The position numbers and the translations under genes are program-made. The notes under the pieces were generated by a model that was not told the DNA's origin, ran no database searches, and saw only the letters and a list, made by a program, of their open reading frames with translations. 55,913 nt of DNA, from positions 1 to 55,913 of the forward strand of contig DDWD01000137.1 in the NCBI GenBank assembly GCA_002345825.1, in the 5' to 3' direction. This stretch comes from Bacteroidales bacterium UBA2295 (lineage in GTDB: Bacteria; Bacteroidota; Bacteroidia; Bacteroidales; Tenuifilaceae). Below, piece by piece: positions 1 through 8,310 of this stretch (its first letter is position 1; every line of letters starts with the position of its first letter).

Positions 1-31
1 TGGTTGTTGGGACAAACATAATTTTTTAATC

Positions 32-1267
32 ATGCAAATCTATACCGTATCTAAGCCGGATAGCAATCTATGCGGCACTATATCACTTTCGCCCTCAAAA
101 AGCATTAGCAATAGGGATATTGTGATAAGGGCACTGAAAAATGCAAAGTTTGATATTAAGATGGTTTCCGAGAAGGATGCTGCTAAAGTATTTGCCGAAG
201 AAATCAGAAAGGGCGAGGTGCCTCTCGAGGCCGGAGATCCAGCAAAGGCCATTAGGCTGTTGAGGGCATTTTTAAGCTATTTCAAGGGCGATTGGATTGT
301 TACCGGATCGGCTGAAATGCACAAGCGCCCCGTGGGCGATGTAATTGATATGCTCCAAAAACAGGGGATTAACATTAAGTACATTGAGCGCGAGGGTTTT
401 CCCCCGCTTAAAATCATCGGAAAGGCCATTAAGGGAAATATAATTCGAGTAGATGCGGTAATCTGTAGCCAGTTCATCACCACTTCGTTGCTGCTTTCGC
501 CCAACCTATCATCCGATGATGTGGTTGAATTTAGAAACCGTGTAGTCAGCTCCCCGTACATAAGGCAAACCCTCAGATTGCTTCGGTACCTTGGAATTAA
601 TAGCAATTGGAACAAGGATGAAATTCTTATTGAGAATGACCTTCATGGTGAATCAGCAATGACAGTTGAGTCCGATTGGCTTTCGGCTAGTTACTGGTAC
701 CAAATGGCTGCCATATCATCAAAAGCAGAACTTACAATAGAAGGGCTTAACCCCGACAGCGTTCAGAGCGATGCCATTGTAAAGGAACTTTTTGAACCCA
801 TTGGAGTAATAACAATCCCAACCAAGAATGGAGTTGTGCTTTCAAAAACCAAGCGCAAACTCGATATGTTTGAGTACGATTTCTCTAACAACCCTCACCT
901 GATACCCACCATGGTAGCCACTTGCGTGGCTACGCAGTTACCATTCCGTTTTTCCGGAATTGAGGTGATGAATTGCCAAGAGCCTAATCGGTTGATGGCT
1001 CTTCAATCGCAATTTAACCGGGTAGGGGCTAAACTTAAGGTGGAGAAGAAGGGTGTATTTGAGACCCTAACATTCGATGGTAAATCAGTATTTCCAAAGG
1101 ATGTAACTATTGAGTTTAAACCACTCGACGATCATCGGGTAACCATGGCACTGGCAGGGCTTGTGGCCAAGGGGTGTAAGGTTTCGTTGGATAACCCTCG
1201 GGTGGTATCAAAGTCATATCCAGGTTTTTGGGACGACCTTAAAAGGGTAGAAATTCAAGTTGAATAG
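32..1267 (+). CDS. aroA: EPSP synthase-like protein (3-phosphoshikimate 1-carboxyvinyltransferase)
   Basis: The family joins PEP to shikimate-3-phosphate in the cytosolic pathway to aromatic amino acids. The N-terminal substrate motif PSKSISNR (residues 21-28) keeps the usual K, S and R, and a DDHR motif sits near residue 367. At 411 residues it is slightly shorter than usual (about 425). Several normally invariant positions differ. The GNAGTAMR loop reads GDPAKAIR (residues 68-75), the SSQ motif reads CSQ, the segment that usually carries the catalytic Asp reads NNPHLIPT, and KETDR reads QEPNR. The fold is therefore clear, but activity is less certain; it may be a diverged enzyme or paralogue. 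No neighbouring shikimate gene is visible. A terminator follows at 1291. Confidence 0.8.
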   Translation: MQIYTVSKPDSNLCGTISLSPSKSISNRDIVIRALKNAKFDIKMVSEKDAAKVFAEEIRKGEVPLEAGDPAKAIRLLRAFLSYFKGDWIVTGSAEMHKRPVGDVIDMLQKQGINIKYIEREGFPPLKIIGKAIKGNIIRVDAVICSQFITTSLLLSPNLSSDDVVEFRNRVVSSPYIRQTLRLLRYLGINSNWNKDEILIENDLHGESAMTVESDWLSASYWYQMAAISSKAELTIEGLNPDSVQSDAIVKELFEPIGVITIPTKNGVVLSKTKRKLDMFEYDFSNNPHLIPTMVATCVATQLPFRFSGIEVMNCQEPNRLMALQSQFNRVGAKLKVEKKGVFETLTFDGKSVFPKDVTIEFKPLDDHRVTMALAGLVAKGCKVSLDNPRVVSKSYPGFWDDLKRVEIQVE

Positions 1268-1290
1268 TTTGATTACCCATTATTTATAAG

Positions 1291-1317
1291 GAAAGGGAGG
1301 TGTTGCCTCCCTTTTTT
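1291..1317 (+). terminator. Intrinsic terminator after aroA
   Basis: A 9-bp perfect stem (AAAGGGAGG / CCTCCCTTT) with a 5-base loop and a run of T follows the aroA stop codon by about 25 bases. Confidence 0.85.
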
Positions 1318-1372
1318 GCTTATTGAGGTTACACCAACATTTCCGGCTCTTATTTGTTTAGCAGATAAAAGT

Positions 1373-1404
1373 TTTGCTTTTATCCACTCATTTTATCATC
1401 TTTG
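1373..1404 (+). promoter_or_regulatory. Bacteroidota-type promoter for proline dehydrogenase
   Basis: TTTG at 1373-1376, a 20-base spacer and CATCTTTG at 1397-1404 fit the TTTG-N19-21-TAnnTTTG pattern with one mismatch. Transcription would start near 1411. This lies after the GTG at 1406 and supports the downstream ATG at 1445 as the start codon. Confidence 0.6.
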
Positions 1405-1444
1405 AGTGGGTTTTCCTTATACTAAAACTAACGGATTTTACCCA

Positions 1445-2620
1445 ATGTACACATTCAACAACACTGAGATTGCTTTTGCCTGGAGGACCAACAGGGAGTT
1501 GCGAAAAGCACATTTCCTTTTCAAAACCATTGCACAGCCATGGCTTGTAAGTATGGGGAGCGTTTTGTTGCGTATTGCGTTAGCTATGCGATTTCCTATT
1601 GCTTGGATTGTAAAACCAACAATATTTAGCCATTTTGTGGGAGGCGAGACACTAGCCCAGAGTTTACCCACAGTGGATGCGCTTGCAAAATATGGGGTGA
1701 AATCAATTTTAGATTACTCTGTTGAGGGCAAGGGAACTGCGAAATCGCAAGAGGATGCCTATAACGAGATCCTCAGCTCCATTCGTAATGCTGCCCATAA
1801 TCCGAACATTACCTTTTCGGTTTTCAAGCCCACTGGCCTAATCAATGTTGATATTCTTACTAAGTTAAGCCAAGGTGAATCGCTTGCTCCCGAAGAGTTA
1901 TCGCAGCTCAATGTTTTCAAAGAGAGGGTGCGCAATCTATGTAGCACATCGTCCAAAGCCAATACCCCAATTCTTATCGATGCCGAGGATTCATGGTATC
2001 AAATAGCATTGGATGATGTGGTACGCGATATGATGCTTGAGTTCAACAAAGAAAAGCCCTACGTATACAATACCCTACAGATGTATCGTACCGATAGGCT
2101 TGATTTTTTAAAGAAAGCATACGATGATGCTGTGACGAATGGTTTTAAGCTGGGGATCAAGTTCGTGAGGGGAGCGTATATGGAGAAAGAGCGCGAAAGG
2201 GCAAAAAAAATGGGTTACCCCTCTCCAATTCATCCTACCAAGGACGATACCGACAAGGCTTTCAACGATGGGCAGGAATTTGCCTTCAGCCATCTCGATA
2301 CCATATCCATTTTCTGCGGAACGCACAACGAGAAAAGCGTGAATAAGCTGTGTGAATTAATGGAGAAGGGAGGCGTTAGCAAAGACGATAGTCGGATTAC
2401 ATTTTCTCAACTATTGGGCATGAGTGATAACATATCGTTTATGCTGGGGCACTTAGGTTACAATGTTACCAAGTACATACCCTATGGCCCTGTTCGTGAG
2501 GTGATGCCATACCTTATTCGTCGTGCACAGGAAAACACATCGGTTAAGGGACAAACGAGCCGAGAATTATTATTAATTGAGCAGGAGTTAAACCGCCGAA
2601 AAACCAAAAGTAAGCCCTAA
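1445..2620 (+). CDS. Proline dehydrogenase (monofunctional)
   Basis: This FAD enzyme oxidises proline to pyrroline-5-carboxylate and passes electrons to the quinone pool. Family motifs are in order: ILDYSVEGKG, LIDAEDSW, the YRTDRLDFL segment, KFVRGAYMEKER, CGTHNEKS and, near the C-terminus, GPVREVMPYLIRRAQENTS, which carries the substrate-binding RRAxEN arginines. About 391 residues matches stand-alone PRODH, so the P5C dehydrogenase half of a PutA fusion is absent. I chose ATG 1445 because the frame-open GTG at 1406 overlaps the promoter, and because homologues begin near the FNNTEIAF segment. It is followed at 13 bases by a small membrane protein, probably co-transcribed. Confidence 0.9.
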   Translation: MYTFNNTEIAFAWRTNRELRKAHFLFKTIAQPWLVSMGSVLLRIALAMRFPIAWIVKPTIFSHFVGGETLAQSLPTVDALAKYGVKSILDYSVEGKGTAKSQEDAYNEILSSIRNAAHNPNITFSVFKPTGLINVDILTKLSQGESLAPEELSQLNVFKERVRNLCSTSSKANTPILIDAEDSWYQIALDDVVRDMMLEFNKEKPYVYNTLQMYRTDRLDFLKKAYDDAVTNGFKLGIKFVRGAYMEKERERAKKMGYPSPIHPTKDDTDKAFNDGQEFAFSHLDTISIFCGTHNEKSVNKLCELMEKGGVSKDDSRITFSQLLGMSDNISFMLGHLGYNVTKYIPYGPVREVMPYLIRRAQENTSVKGQTSRELLLIEQELNRRKTKSKP

Positions 2621-2633
2621 ACCCAAAGAAAAT

Positions 2634-3125
2634 ATGAAGTTTGATAATGAGCAAACGACAATAAAGATTCAAATGCAGAAACGCATTATGGCGGTTTTGT
2701 CTGCAGTGCTTGTCGCTTTGCTCTATTTTACCGGTTTCGACAGGTTCTTGGTCGAGCTAACAGGGATTCCTCGCTGGGGCTTTGTGATCATCTTCCTGTC
2801 GTTCTTTGTAATTTTTTACATCTACCATCTACTGGTAGCATCAGCGTTCATATCCTATAACGATGAGGAGAGCAAGATTGTTATCAGGTTTTATCAGCTG
2901 AACCTATTTAAGTCCGATAAGATGTCGTACGAAATTCCCAAGCGCGATTTTACAGGATTCAAAATCAACTATAAACTTAATAAGTTCCGAGAGGAACTTG
3001 TTATCTTCCGAAAGTATCAAGGGAAAGTGGTTAAATACCCTCCTGTTCCAATTAGCTCACTTACTAAATCGGAACGGAGTAAGCTAATCAAAAGTCTCGA
3101 TAAATTCGTAACGCATACTAAGTAG
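2634..3125 (+). CDS. Small membrane protein of unknown function, two transmembrane helices
   Basis: I do not recognise a named family. The 163-residue protein has a charged N-terminus and two adjacent hydrophobic helices (about residues 18-38 and 46-72). A polar, basic C-terminal half of about 90 residues follows and should be cytoplasmic. The layout, a two-helix hairpin plus a small beta-rich soluble domain, resembles bacterial PH-like membrane proteins, but that is a guess from shape. It sits 13 bases after proline dehydrogenase and 22 bases before dprA on the same strand, so it is likely part of one transcript. No signal peptide or lipobox is present. Confidence 0.7.
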   Translation: MKFDNEQTTIKIQMQKRIMAVLSAVLVALLYFTGFDRFLVELTGIPRWGFVIIFLSFFVIFYIYHLLVASAFISYNDEESKIVIRFYQLNLFKSDKMSYEIPKRDFTGFKINYKLNKFREELVIFRKYQGKVVKYPPVPISSLTKSERSKLIKSLDKFVTHTK

Positions 3126-3147
3126 TCTTATGTAGGCATCCCAAACA

Positions 3148-4272
3148 ATGAATGCTGACCTGCTGGCATACCAAATAGGTATTGATATGATACCTCGTAT
3201 TGGCAGTATTAATGCCAAGCGATTAATTGCCTATTGTGGTGGGGTCGAAGCCGTTTTTAAGCAGAGCCAAAAGGTGCTTACCAAAGTTCCCGGCATTGGA
3301 CCAATAATTGCTACCGAAATTGCCAACCAAACTATACTCGATAGGGCCAAAGCCGAAGTTGACTTTGTAGTTAAGCATAATATCAAAACCTACTTTTACC
3401 TCGATTCTGATTATCCTCAGCGATTACGCCATTGCGAGGACGGCCCCATTGTTCTCTTTAGCAAAAGTAAGCATAACCAAAATCTCGATAACACCAAGGT
3501 AATAAGCATTGTTGGTACCCGAAGTATTACCGATTATGGTAGAGCGGTATGTAATGAACTAATTGATAACTTGGTGGGGAAAGGGCATAAGCCCATAGTT
3601 GTGAGCGGCTTGGCATACGGTGTGGATATATGTGCCCACAAAGCAGCCTTGCGAAATGGTACGCCAACAGTAGCGGTGCTTGGTCACGGACTCGATATTA
3701 TTTATCCTGCAATACACAGAGCCGTTGCCAAGGAGATATACGAGGCTGGTGCATTGGTGACCGATTTTCCATCCCAAACGCCATTCGATCGTAATAATTT
3801 TATTAAACGAAACAGAATAATTGCAGGACTGGCAGATGCTACCATAGTGATAGAAAGTGCTGAAACGGGAGGCTCTCTCATCACAGCCGATATTGCCCAG
3901 TCTTACAACCGTGAAGTTTTTGCTATTCCCGGAGCGGTTAGCAGTAAGTATTCCAAAGGATGTAATTTTCTGATTAAGAGCAATAAGGCTGCACTTATCG
4001 AATCGGCAGATGATGTTGAGTTTCAGCTGGGTTGGGAATCGCCCGCAAGCAAGATGGAGGTAAAGCAGCTGCAGCTTACACCCGAGCTAACGCAGGATGA
4101 GCAGCAGGTATTTGCTGTGATTAAAGAGTTTGGCCAGGAGGCCATTGATGTTATATGTTATAAAACAAAAATGCCTGTAGCTAAAGTGTCGTCAATTCTT
4201 CTTAATTTAGAGTTTGCAGGCCTTATAAAATGTAGGCCAGGAAAGGTATTTGCATTGGCAAAAGGATACTAG
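3148..4272 (+). CDS. dprA: DNA-processing protein DprA (DNA protection / RecA loader)
   Basis: DprA binds incoming single-stranded DNA during natural transformation and loads RecA. The N-terminal third holds a helix-hairpin-helix-like region (VPGIGP). The Rossmann-like core has the family signatures SIVGTRSITDYG, VVSGLAYGVDICAHKAAL, VLGHGLD, FIKRNRIIAGL and ESAETGGSLITADIA. The last 60 residues form the DML1-type winged helix. At 374 residues it has normal length. It ends 86 bases before tatD. No other competence gene is in the window. Confidence 0.93.
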   Translation: MNADLLAYQIGIDMIPRIGSINAKRLIAYCGGVEAVFKQSQKVLTKVPGIGPIIATEIANQTILDRAKAEVDFVVKHNIKTYFYLDSDYPQRLRHCEDGPIVLFSKSKHNQNLDNTKVISIVGTRSITDYGRAVCNELIDNLVGKGHKPIVVSGLAYGVDICAHKAALRNGTPTVAVLGHGLDIIYPAIHRAVAKEIYEAGALVTDFPSQTPFDRNNFIKRNRIIAGLADATIVIESAETGGSLITADIAQSYNREVFAIPGAVSSKYSKGCNFLIKSNKAALIESADDVEFQLGWESPASKMEVKQLQLTPELTQDEQQVFAVIKEFGQEAIDVICYKTKMPVAKVSSILLNLEFAGLIKCRPGKVFALAKGY

Positions 4273-4322
4273 CTCTGGGGTGCTTTTCTGTAAATTTCAT
4301 TAGTGATTAAGCAAACATTTGC

Positions 4323-4330
4323 TATGTTTG
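4323..4330 (+). promoter_or_regulatory. -7 box upstream of tatD-ansA
   Basis: TATGTTTG matches TAnnTTTG exactly, 28 bases before the tatD start. No clear TTTG lies at the expected -33 distance, so this rests on the -7 element only. Confidence 0.4.
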
Positions 4331-4358
4331 TGCTCCATTTTATGAGGCTACAGACACA

Positions 4359-5138
4359 ATGAGGCTAATTGATACGCATACACACATCTTTTCAACCGAC
4401 TTCGATCACGACCGATCTCAGGCCATTGAACGTGCAAAAGACGAAGGCGTTGCTGGGATGATTATGCCTAATATTGATAGCCATTCGGTTAGTGCCTTGC
4501 TCGCCGTTTCGCAAGAATTCCCAAATTATTGCTTCCCCTGCATGGGTTTGCACCCAACCTCGGTTAAGGAAAAATTTGAGGAGGAACTCAGCATTGTTGA
4601 GAATTACTTGTCGAAGCAAAAGTTTTTTGCTGTTGGCGAGATCGGAATAGATTTATACTGGGATAAAACATACTTTAAGCAGCAACAACAAGTGTTTAAG
4701 CATCAAGTAAGGTTGGCAAAAAAGTATGGATTGCCTGTTATTATACACGCCCGAAATTCATTCCCAGAGATATTTGAAATCATCGATCAAGAGAATGATT
4801 CATCCCTAACAGGAGTTTTCCACAGCTTTACAGGTACACTCGAGGATTATCGGCATATTGAGAGTTATGGAGGTTTTATGGTAGGTATTGGTGGGGTGGT
4901 AACCTACAAGCATGGTGGTGTCGATAAGATTGTGAAGGATATGGATATGGGCAGAATTATTGTCGAAACCGATGCACCCTACCTTTCGCCAGTTCCCCAA
5001 CGGGGAAAGCGTAACGAAAGCGCAAACCTAAAGCATATTGTTGCTAAGTTGGCAGAGCTACTTCAGGTTTCGCCTAACGAGGTGGCAAGCATTACTACCC
5101 AAAATGCTCAAAAACTTTTCTCACTAGAACTCACCTAG
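4359..5138 (+). CDS. tatD: TatD family metal-dependent hydrolase (DNase-like)
   Basis: TatD-type proteins are cytosolic TIM-barrel metal hydrolases with 3'-5' exonuclease activity on nucleic acids. The metal ligands are visible: the DTHTHI motif near the N-terminus, GEIGID (residues about 92-97), the VIIHAR strand, the VFHSFTG strand and VETDAPYL. Length (259) is normal. Only three bases separate its stop codon from the asparaginase start, so the two are almost certainly co-transcribed; a functional link between them is not implied. Confidence 0.92.
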   Translation: MRLIDTHTHIFSTDFDHDRSQAIERAKDEGVAGMIMPNIDSHSVSALLAVSQEFPNYCFPCMGLHPTSVKEKFEEELSIVENYLSKQKFFAVGEIGIDLYWDKTYFKQQQQVFKHQVRLAKKYGLPVIIHARNSFPEIFEIIDQENDSSLTGVFHSFTGTLEDYRHIESYGGFMVGIGGVVTYKHGGVDKIVKDMDMGRIIVETDAPYLSPVPQRGKRNESANLKHIVAKLAELLQVSPNEVASITTQNAQKLFSLELT

Positions 5139-5141
5139 TAT

Positions 5142-6182
5142 ATGCCGTTTGCAAACACATCAATACTAATAATTTACACGGGTGGCACCATTGGTATGAA
5201 GGAGAATCCCGAAACAGGAGCATTGGCGCCATTCAACTTTAACCAAATCCTTACCGAGGTACCCGAACTTCGAAAATTCGGATTCAATCTCGACACCATT
5301 TCCTTTAACCCACTGGTCGACTCATCCGATATTACCCCTGAATTTTGGGTAACACTTGCTGAAATTATTCAGGAAAACTACCATAAGTACAACGGATTTG
5401 TTGTGCTTCATGGTACCGATACCATGTCGTACTCCGCTTCGGCTTTAAGCTTTATGCTCGTAAATCTTAGCAAACCTGTGGTTTTTACCGGTTCGCAGCT
5501 TCCCATTGGCAAGCTTCGCACCGATGGCAAGGAGAATCTAGTGAGCGCCATCGAGATTGCTGCTGCAACAAGCAATGGTCAACCCTTGGTTCCGGAGGTT
5601 ACCATATTCTTTGAGAACCAACTTTTTAGGGGCAACCGTACAACAAAGCATAACTCGGAACACTTTAGTGCTTTCCGATCCGATAATTATCCAGTATTGG
5701 CCCAGGCCGGCATTAGCATAAACTACAATTTTGCCTACATATACTATCCAACGCATAGTTACGACCTTATTGTGCATAAGCATTTCAATTCTGATGTGGC
5801 AATTTTAACCCTATTCCCAGGCATAACTCCTGCTGTGGTCGACGCTGTTTTTGGTACACCCGGCGTAAGGGCTGTGATTCTACATACTTTTGGATCGGGC
5901 AATGCACCAAGTGCCGATTGGTTTTTGAAACGAGTTAGATCGGCAGTTGAAAGAGGTATTCTAGTGTTTAATGTTACCCAGTGCAAGGCCGGGGGGGTTG
6001 ATATGGATAAGTATGACAACGGATTACTGTTAAAAAAGGCCGGTGTGGTAAGTGGAGATGATATTACCATTGAAGCAGCAGTGGTTAAGTTAATGTTTGT
6101 GCTTGGTCAAGATCAGAATGTTCCCCCACCTGAACTGCAGATTAAGGTACAGCAATCAATTAGCGGTGAAATATCTCGTTAA
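5142..6182 (+). CDS. ansA: Type I (cytoplasmic) L-asparaginase
   Basis: The enzyme hydrolyses asparagine to aspartate and ammonia. The first catalytic threonine lies in YTGGTIGM near the N-terminus and the second in VVLHGTDTMSYSAS, with the lysine of the DGKEN motif following. There is no signal peptide, and the 346-residue length fits the cytoplasmic type I class rather than the periplasmic type II. It is the second gene of the tatD-ansA pair. tRNA-Ser follows about 70 bases later. Confidence 0.93.
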   Translation: MPFANTSILIIYTGGTIGMKENPETGALAPFNFNQILTEVPELRKFGFNLDTISFNPLVDSSDITPEFWVTLAEIIQENYHKYNGFVVLHGTDTMSYSASALSFMLVNLSKPVVFTGSQLPIGKLRTDGKENLVSAIEIAAATSNGQPLVPEVTIFFENQLFRGNRTTKHNSEHFSAFRSDNYPVLAQAGISINYNFAYIYYPTHSYDLIVHKHFNSDVAILTLFPGITPAVVDAVFGTPGVRAVILHTFGSGNAPSADWFLKRVRSAVERGILVFNVTQCKAGGVDMDKYDNGLLLKKAGVVSGDDITIEAAVVKLMFVLGQDQNVPPPELQIKVQQSISGEISR

Positions 6183-6251
6183 CTATGGTGGGTTTAATTT
6201 TTTTTTGTATTTTGCGCCCCTAAAATTGGCGTAGCGAAAGTACTGTTTATT

Positions 6252-6339
6252 GGAGAGATGGCCGAGTGGTCGAAGGCGCACGCCTGGAAAGTGTGTATAC
6301 CTCACAAGGGTATCGTGGGTTCGAATCCCACTCTCTCCG
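6252..6339 (+). tRNA. tRNA-Ser (anticodon GGA)
   Basis: The acceptor stem GGAGAGA / TCTCTCC, a class II long variable arm, the T loop GTTCGAATC and the anticodon loop CTGGAAA (anticodon GGA, reading UCC and UCU) are all present. It has 88 bases with discriminator G. The 3' CCA is not encoded. Confidence 0.97.
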
Positions 6340-6370
6340 CTTGCATTTTTTAAAAACTAATGTAATTTTG
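6340..6370 (+). promoter_or_regulatory. Promoter of the exbB-exbD operon
   Basis: CTTG at 6340-6343, a 19-base spacer and a perfect TAATTTTG at 6363-6370 form a Bacteroidota housekeeping promoter. It begins at the last bases of the tRNA-Ser gene. Confidence 0.65.
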
Positions 6371-6411
6371 TTTAAATAAATCCGATTGTAAAAATTTAAC
6401 GAACTCTAACC

Positions 6412-7221
6412 ATGAAAAAACTATTTGCATTATTTGCAGTTACCGGAATGCTGATGTTTAGCGCATCAACAACCATTATTGCTCAAGATGAAACAGTAGA
6501 AGCTGTTGATACCACAATGGTTGAAACCGATTCTATCGAAGCAGAAGCTCCTGAAACTGCACCTGTTCAGGCTGCCGAAGAGGAAACAACCATCCACAAG
6601 CAGCTTAAAACAAAATTTATTGAGGGTGGTCCCGAATTTATGGGTATCGTTCTTTTGGTACTTATCCTTGGTTTGGCTCTTGCCATCGAGAGGATTATTT
6701 ACCTTAACCTTGCTACTACCAACACCGAGAAGCTTCTAAGCAAAGTTGAAGAGGCAATGAAGAATGGTGGTGTTGAAGCTGCTAAAGAGGTTTGCCGCAA
6801 CACTCGTGGCCCAGTGGCTAGCATCTTCTACCAAGGTTTGGATCGTGCCGAAGAGGGAATTGACGTGGTTGAAAAATCAGTTGTTACCTACGGTTCTGTT
6901 CAAATGGGACAACTTGAGAGCGGACTTACTTGGATTGCGCTATTTATTGCTATCGCTCCTATGTTCGGTTTTATGGGTACTGTAATCGGTATGATTGCTG
7001 CTTTCGACGCTATTGAGGTTGCCGGTGATATTTCTCCTTCGCTTGTGGCTGGTGGTATTAAAGTGGCTCTTATTACAACTGTGTTCGGTCTAATCGTAGC
7101 AATTATTCTACAGGTATTCTACAACTACCTTGTATCAAAAATCGATAAACTGGTTAACACCATGGAGGATGCTTCAATCTCTCTTATCGATATCCTTATG
7201 AAGTATAACACTAAAAAATAA
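6412..7221 (+). CDS. exbB: ExbB/TolQ/MotA-family proton channel protein
   Basis: This is the channel subunit of a proton-motive-force-driven complex that energises TonB-dependent outer-membrane transport. The N-terminus has a cleavable-looking signal (to about residue 25, ending in IIAQ). An acidic, Ala/Glu/Thr-rich extracytoplasmic stretch follows to residue 60. Three membrane helices lie near 75-95, 165-195 and 205-235, the second holding the typical GFMGTVIGMI segment. A signal peptide plus a long acidic N-terminal extension is usual for Bacteroidota ExbB. It is the first gene of a tight four-gene operon. Confidence 0.9.
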   Translation: MKKLFALFAVTGMLMFSASTTIIAQDETVEAVDTTMVETDSIEAEAPETAPVQAAEEETTIHKQLKTKFIEGGPEFMGIVLLVLILGLALAIERIIYLNLATTNTEKLLSKVEEAMKNGGVEAAKEVCRNTRGPVASIFYQGLDRAEEGIDVVEKSVVTYGSVQMGQLESGLTWIALFIAIAPMFGFMGTVIGMIAAFDAIEVAGDISPSLVAGGIKVALITTVFGLIVAIILQVFYNYLVSKIDKLVNTMEDASISLIDILMKYNTKK

Positions 7222-7227
7222 GACCTC

Positions 7228-7686
7228 ATGTCCAATAAATTAATCGCTTTAATTACGAAGATAATTTCTTGGGTGATAATGGGAGCATCCATTGTGGTGG
7301 CTTTGGTGTACTTCTTTAGAATTACTGGAGCCGAGCCCGAAATGGAGACAATAATAGCAGCACCCTATATTAACTGGGCGATCTTGCTACTATTGATTGG
7401 TGCTGTTTTAGCAGTGCTTTTCCCACTGGTACATTTCATCCTAAACCCAAAGAACATTGCAAAAGTGCTAGTTAGCCTAGGTGCTTTAGCAGCAGTATTT
7501 GTAGCTGCTTACTTGCTGTCCGACACAACACCTATCGTAACAGCAACTTCTGCATTGGAGCCTAATTTCTCTGATCCTTCGGTACTTAAGCTTGCCGATA
7601 CTGGTATTATTGCCACTTACATCTTGTTAGGCACAGCGCTTCTTGCTCTCCTTGTAACAGGAGTTCGAGGGATTTTTAATCGATAA
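7228..7686 (+). CDS. Four-helix integral membrane protein of the Exb operon
   Basis: It starts six bases after exbB. The 152 residues are nearly all hydrophobic and form four membrane helices, at about 12-32, 48-70, 80-97 and 125-148. I recognise no named domain. Its fixed position between exbB and exbD is common in Bacteroidota, so it is probably an accessory subunit of the proton-driven complex; that role is inferred from context only. Confidence 0.8.
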   Translation: MSNKLIALITKIISWVIMGASIVVALVYFFRITGAEPEMETIIAAPYINWAILLLLIGAVLAVLFPLVHFILNPKNIAKVLVSLGALAAVFVAAYLLSDTTPIVTATSALEPNFSDPSVLKLADTGIIATYILLGTALLALLVTGVRGIFNR

Positions 7687-7694
7687 GCAAATAT

Positions 7695-7716
7695 GGGTGA
7701 ACCTTATTGTTCACCC
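7695..7716 (+). promoter_or_regulatory. Intercistronic hairpin before exbD
   Basis: A perfect 8-bp inverted repeat (GGGTGAAC / GTTCACCC) with a 6-base loop is followed by TTTAAAA. It lies between the membrane-protein stop and the exbD start at 7735. It could set transcript processing or partial termination, and it argues against an upstream start at 7693. Confidence 0.55.
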
Positions 7717-7734
7717 TTTAAAAAGAATATTCAC

Positions 7735-8310
7735 ATGGCAAGAAAAACACCAGAAATAAATGGAGGCTCATTGGCTGACATTGCTTTCTTGCTCCTAATC
7801 TTCTTTCTGGTTACTACAACCATGAATGTAGATACAGGGCTGGCAAGGATGCTTCCCCCTATGCCCGAAGAAGAGACAGACGTTGAGCAGGATGTAAAGC
7901 AAAGGAACATTCTTACAGTGCTGGTTAGTAAGAGCGACCGCCTTTTGGTGGGAGGGATGCCAATGGACGTTAGTATGCTTAGGGAAAAAGCTAAAGAGTT
8001 TATTGCAAACCCTGCAGATGATCCTGAGTTGCCAGAAAAACAAACTGTTGAGATCGAATACTTCGGTGCAGTTGGTGTTACTAAGGGTGTAATTTCATTG
8101 CAAAACGATAGAGGAACATCATATCGTATGTATATGTTAGTACAAAACGAACTGGTAGCAGCATACAATGAGCTTCGCGATGGACTTTCTAGAACTAAGT
8201 TTGGAAAGAAATACGACGATCTCGCTGAAGATCAGCAAAAAGCCGTCCAGAAAGTTTACCCTTTGCGAATTTCCGAGGCAGAACCAAAAAGTATAGGAGG
8301 GCGTAAATAA
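7735..8310 (+). CDS. exbD: ExbD/TolR-family protein, first copy
   Basis: ExbD proteins have one N-terminal membrane helix and an extracytoplasmic domain, and carry the essential aspartate that takes part in proton flow. Here the helix is GGSLADIAFLLLIFFLVTTT, with that Asp, followed by about 150 residues of soluble domain. I placed the start at ATG 7735. The in-frame ATG at 7693 overlaps a hairpin and would add 14 residues unlike the family. The stop TAA overlaps the next ATG by one base, so the two ExbD copies are translationally coupled. Confidence 0.9.
   Translation: MARKTPEINGGSLADIAFLLLIFFLVTTTMNVDTGLARMLPPMPEEETDVEQDVKQRNILTVLVSKSDRLLVGGMPMDVSMLREKAKEFIANPADDPELPEKQTVEIEYFGAVGVTKGVISLQNDRGTSYRMYMLVQNELVAAYNELRDGLSRTKFGKKYDDLAEDQQKAVQKVYPLRISEAEPKSIGGRK

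Noticed and set aside
1406..1444. GTG start that would lengthen proline dehydrogenase by 13 residues
   Set aside because: The codon lies between the -7 box and the expected transcription start, and the extra residues do not match the family.
6207..6214. Promoter box for tRNA-Ser (GTATTTTG)
   Set aside because: TA and TTTG are separated by one base instead of two and no -33 element is at the right distance, so I did not call it.
7731..8168. Antisense frame of 145 codons over exbD
   Set aside because: It is a shadow of a clearly coding gene, with no promoter or motif.
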